Shown here piece after piece: positions 63,017 to 64,000 of a stretch of 64,000 bases of DNA. Position numbers and translations under genes: made by a program. The notes under the pieces are model-generated. The model did not search any database, was not told where the DNA came from, and saw only the letters and a program-made list of their open reading frames with translations. Origin of the DNA: Bryobacterales bacterium (GTDB taxonomy: Bacteria; Acidobacteriota; Terriglobia; Bryobacterales; Bryobacteraceae). The stretch is from contig PLDF01000315.1 of assembly GCA_003135055.1 (NCBI GenBank), positions 1,124 to 65,123 of the forward strand. The letters run 5' to 3'. Within the stretch, counting starts at the first letter, position 1. Each line of letters begins with the position of its first letter.

Positions 63017-63580
63017 CATGTTAGTGGGCGCAACGCCGCGCGCTTCGCACCATTCCAGGTAGAGGCGCGCATAACTGGCGGTGATATAGTCCTTGTCCGC
63101 AAACCCCAACTGAATTGCTGTGCGGTCTATCCATGCGGGGCTGCCCTCCAATTCCAGATAGACGCCGATGGGAGTTTCATCCACCGTGGCTACTCCGCCC
63201 GTAGCTACTCCGCCGGCGCCGCGGCGCCGGAACTCAGTGCGGAACTTTTCGTAGAGGAACGCCGGACGATACGCCAGCCGGTCGAAGATGGCGTTGAGAG
63301 TGCGGGCGTCCGAAAGTTCCAACTCAAGCTCTTCCCTGCTCTTGTGCTTTCCGCCATCCGGCGGGCCCTTGTAGGTCAGCTTAGCGATCTTGCCGATCTG
63401 GCGCACGCGCAGAAGCCGGGCGGATTTGCGCAGCGTCTGGCTGCTGGTGTCGAACACCGTATTCTTCTCGAACACGCGGCGCTTAGAGACGCGAAAGCCC
63501 GCGGCGCGAAGCATACGCCGCGCTTCGGCGGCTCCGGACGCCCGGAGCTTGATTTCCACTTCGCGGCTGTTGTGCAGCAT
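63005..63580 (-). CDS. CYTH-domain protein (class IV adenylate cyclase/thiamine triphosphatase fold)
   Basis: A 191-residue protein with the defining E7-x-E9-x-K11 motif (EVEIK) and the LRVRQIGKIAKLTYKG strand pair typical of the CYTH tunnel. The insert GGVATGGVATVDETPIG contains a small duplication. It could be a CyaB-like cyclase or a tripolyphosphatase; sequence alone does not decide. The start 63580 is chosen by the motif; the frame is open further upstream. Confidence 0.85.
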   Translation of the reverse strand: MLHNSREVEIKLRASGAAEARRMLRAAGFRVSKRRVFEKNTVFDTSSQTLRKSARLLRVRQIGKIAKLTYKGPPDGGKHKSREELELELSDARTLNAIFDRLAYRPAFLYEKFRTEFRRRGAGGVATGGVATVDETPIGVYLELEGSPAWIDRTAIQLGFADKDYITASYARLYLEWCEARGVAPTNMLFA

Positions 63581-63611
63581 GGCAGTTATTGCGTGCGGCC
63601 ACTGCAAGCGG

Positions 63612-64000
63612 TTACTGCGTCCGGTCGCCTTTGTGGTTGTCCAGAAAATCCTGGTCGATGGGCTTGCGCCCGCGAAAGCCCTCTTCGCCGTGCCAGAATT
63701 CGATGGAAGTCTCGCCCATTTTCCAGCACAAGTAGACTTCCCGGCCGCGGAACAGCGTGGGAAAATCGACCAGCCCGGAATCGAGATCCTTGAGCTCAAC
63801 GCCCAGGTCGATGAGTTCCTGGATGGCTTGGCGGAGGCCCTTCGAAGCCCGGTCACGCCGCTCCTTGACTTCGACGAACGGCGGACGGTCTACCACCGAA
63901 CCGCCCATCATGTGGATGCGTTCCTTCATCTTCGCCAGCTCCCCGGCCGCCCTGTCGAAGTCCGGTTTCAACCGGATCGCTTCCAGTAACAGGCGATTCA
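63612..64000 (-). CDS. DUF2203-family protein, 5' end outside the window
   Basis: The frame is open to the right edge (NRLLLEAIRLKPDFDRAAGE). Text such as GLRQAIQELIDLGVELKDLD, SGLVDFPTLFRGREVYLCWK and GETSIEFWHGEEGFRGRKPI matches DUF2203. Function unknown. It ends 31 bases before the CYTH start and may be in one operon with it. Confidence 0.85.
   Translation of the reverse strand, partial: NRLLLEAIRLKPDFDRAAGELAKMKERIHMMGGSVVDRPPFVEVKERRDRASKGLRQAIQELIDLGVELKDLDSGLVDFPTLFRGREVYLCWKMGETSIEFWHGEEGFRGRKPIDQDFLDNHKGDRTQ

Overview
The window looks like a chromosomal segment from an Acidobacteriota, most likely the Bryobacterales/Solibacter lineage. This is an inference. It rests on a secreted protein with the Solibacter-type C-terminal domain (TIGR03437-like, 40008-42173), the mix of S9 peptidase, Tat-exported Gfo/Idh/MocA protein, oligogalacturonate lyase and Uma2 proteins, GC-rich coding sequence, and many short dispersed palindromic repeats. 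No transposase, prophage or CRISPR array was seen.

Layout. 1-96: 5' end of an ArsR-type regulator, divergent from a Tat-exported three-subunit molybdenum hydroxylase (337-4097) with a small Cys-rich protein behind it. 4701-5060: CbiX-like chelatase. 5170-8826: heat-shock operon dnaK-dnaJ-hspR with a HAIR operator directly upstream, so the last gene probably represses its own operon. 9154-18627: CPBP protease, ABC-F ATPase, two zinc-ribbon proteins, S9 peptidase, Gfo/Idh/MocA protein, VbhA/Fic toxin-antitoxin pair, DegT aminotransferase. 18719-25169: a frameshifted DUF104/PIN module between direct repeats, a large Lhr helicase, and an AbrB antitoxin with a frameshifted RelE-like toxin. 25250-27834: ECF sigma, anti-sigma and oligogalacturonate lyase operon. 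28049-28111: a 20-residue lysine-rich mini-gene with its own promoter and terminator. 28323-30673: dnaB, a YetF-like protein, tRNA-Ser(TGA).

30674-35851 is an accessory segment after the tRNA. It holds an AbrB/MraZ-like protein, an unknown 139-residue protein and an 815-residue HD phosphohydrolase whose C-terminus carries a PD-(D/E)XK nuclease-like motif. This pair is the best candidate here for an undescribed, possibly defensive, system. 35852-43374: smpB, then a secretin/pseudopilin cluster (type II secretion or type IV pilus-like) of overlapping genes ending in secreted proteins. 43669-47846: sigma-54 activator and flagellar genes flgM, flgN-like, flgK, flgL behind a sigma-28-like promoter.

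47927-51696: an outer-membrane lipoprotein-sorting-like protein, a second CPBP protease and a parallel beta-helix protein. 52324-59459 (minus strand): cytochrome c maturation genes in the order ccmE, ccmF, ccmH, zinc ribbon, Ig-like protein, ccmA, ccmB, ccmC, ccmD. CcmE carries a Cys in place of the usual heme-binding His. 60143-64000: malate dehydrogenase, a Uma2 gene with a deleted tandem copy, a secreted protein, a CYTH protein and a partial DUF2203 gene. Several families of 20-120 bp inverted repeats lie between genes, and two have entered coding sequences in frame.
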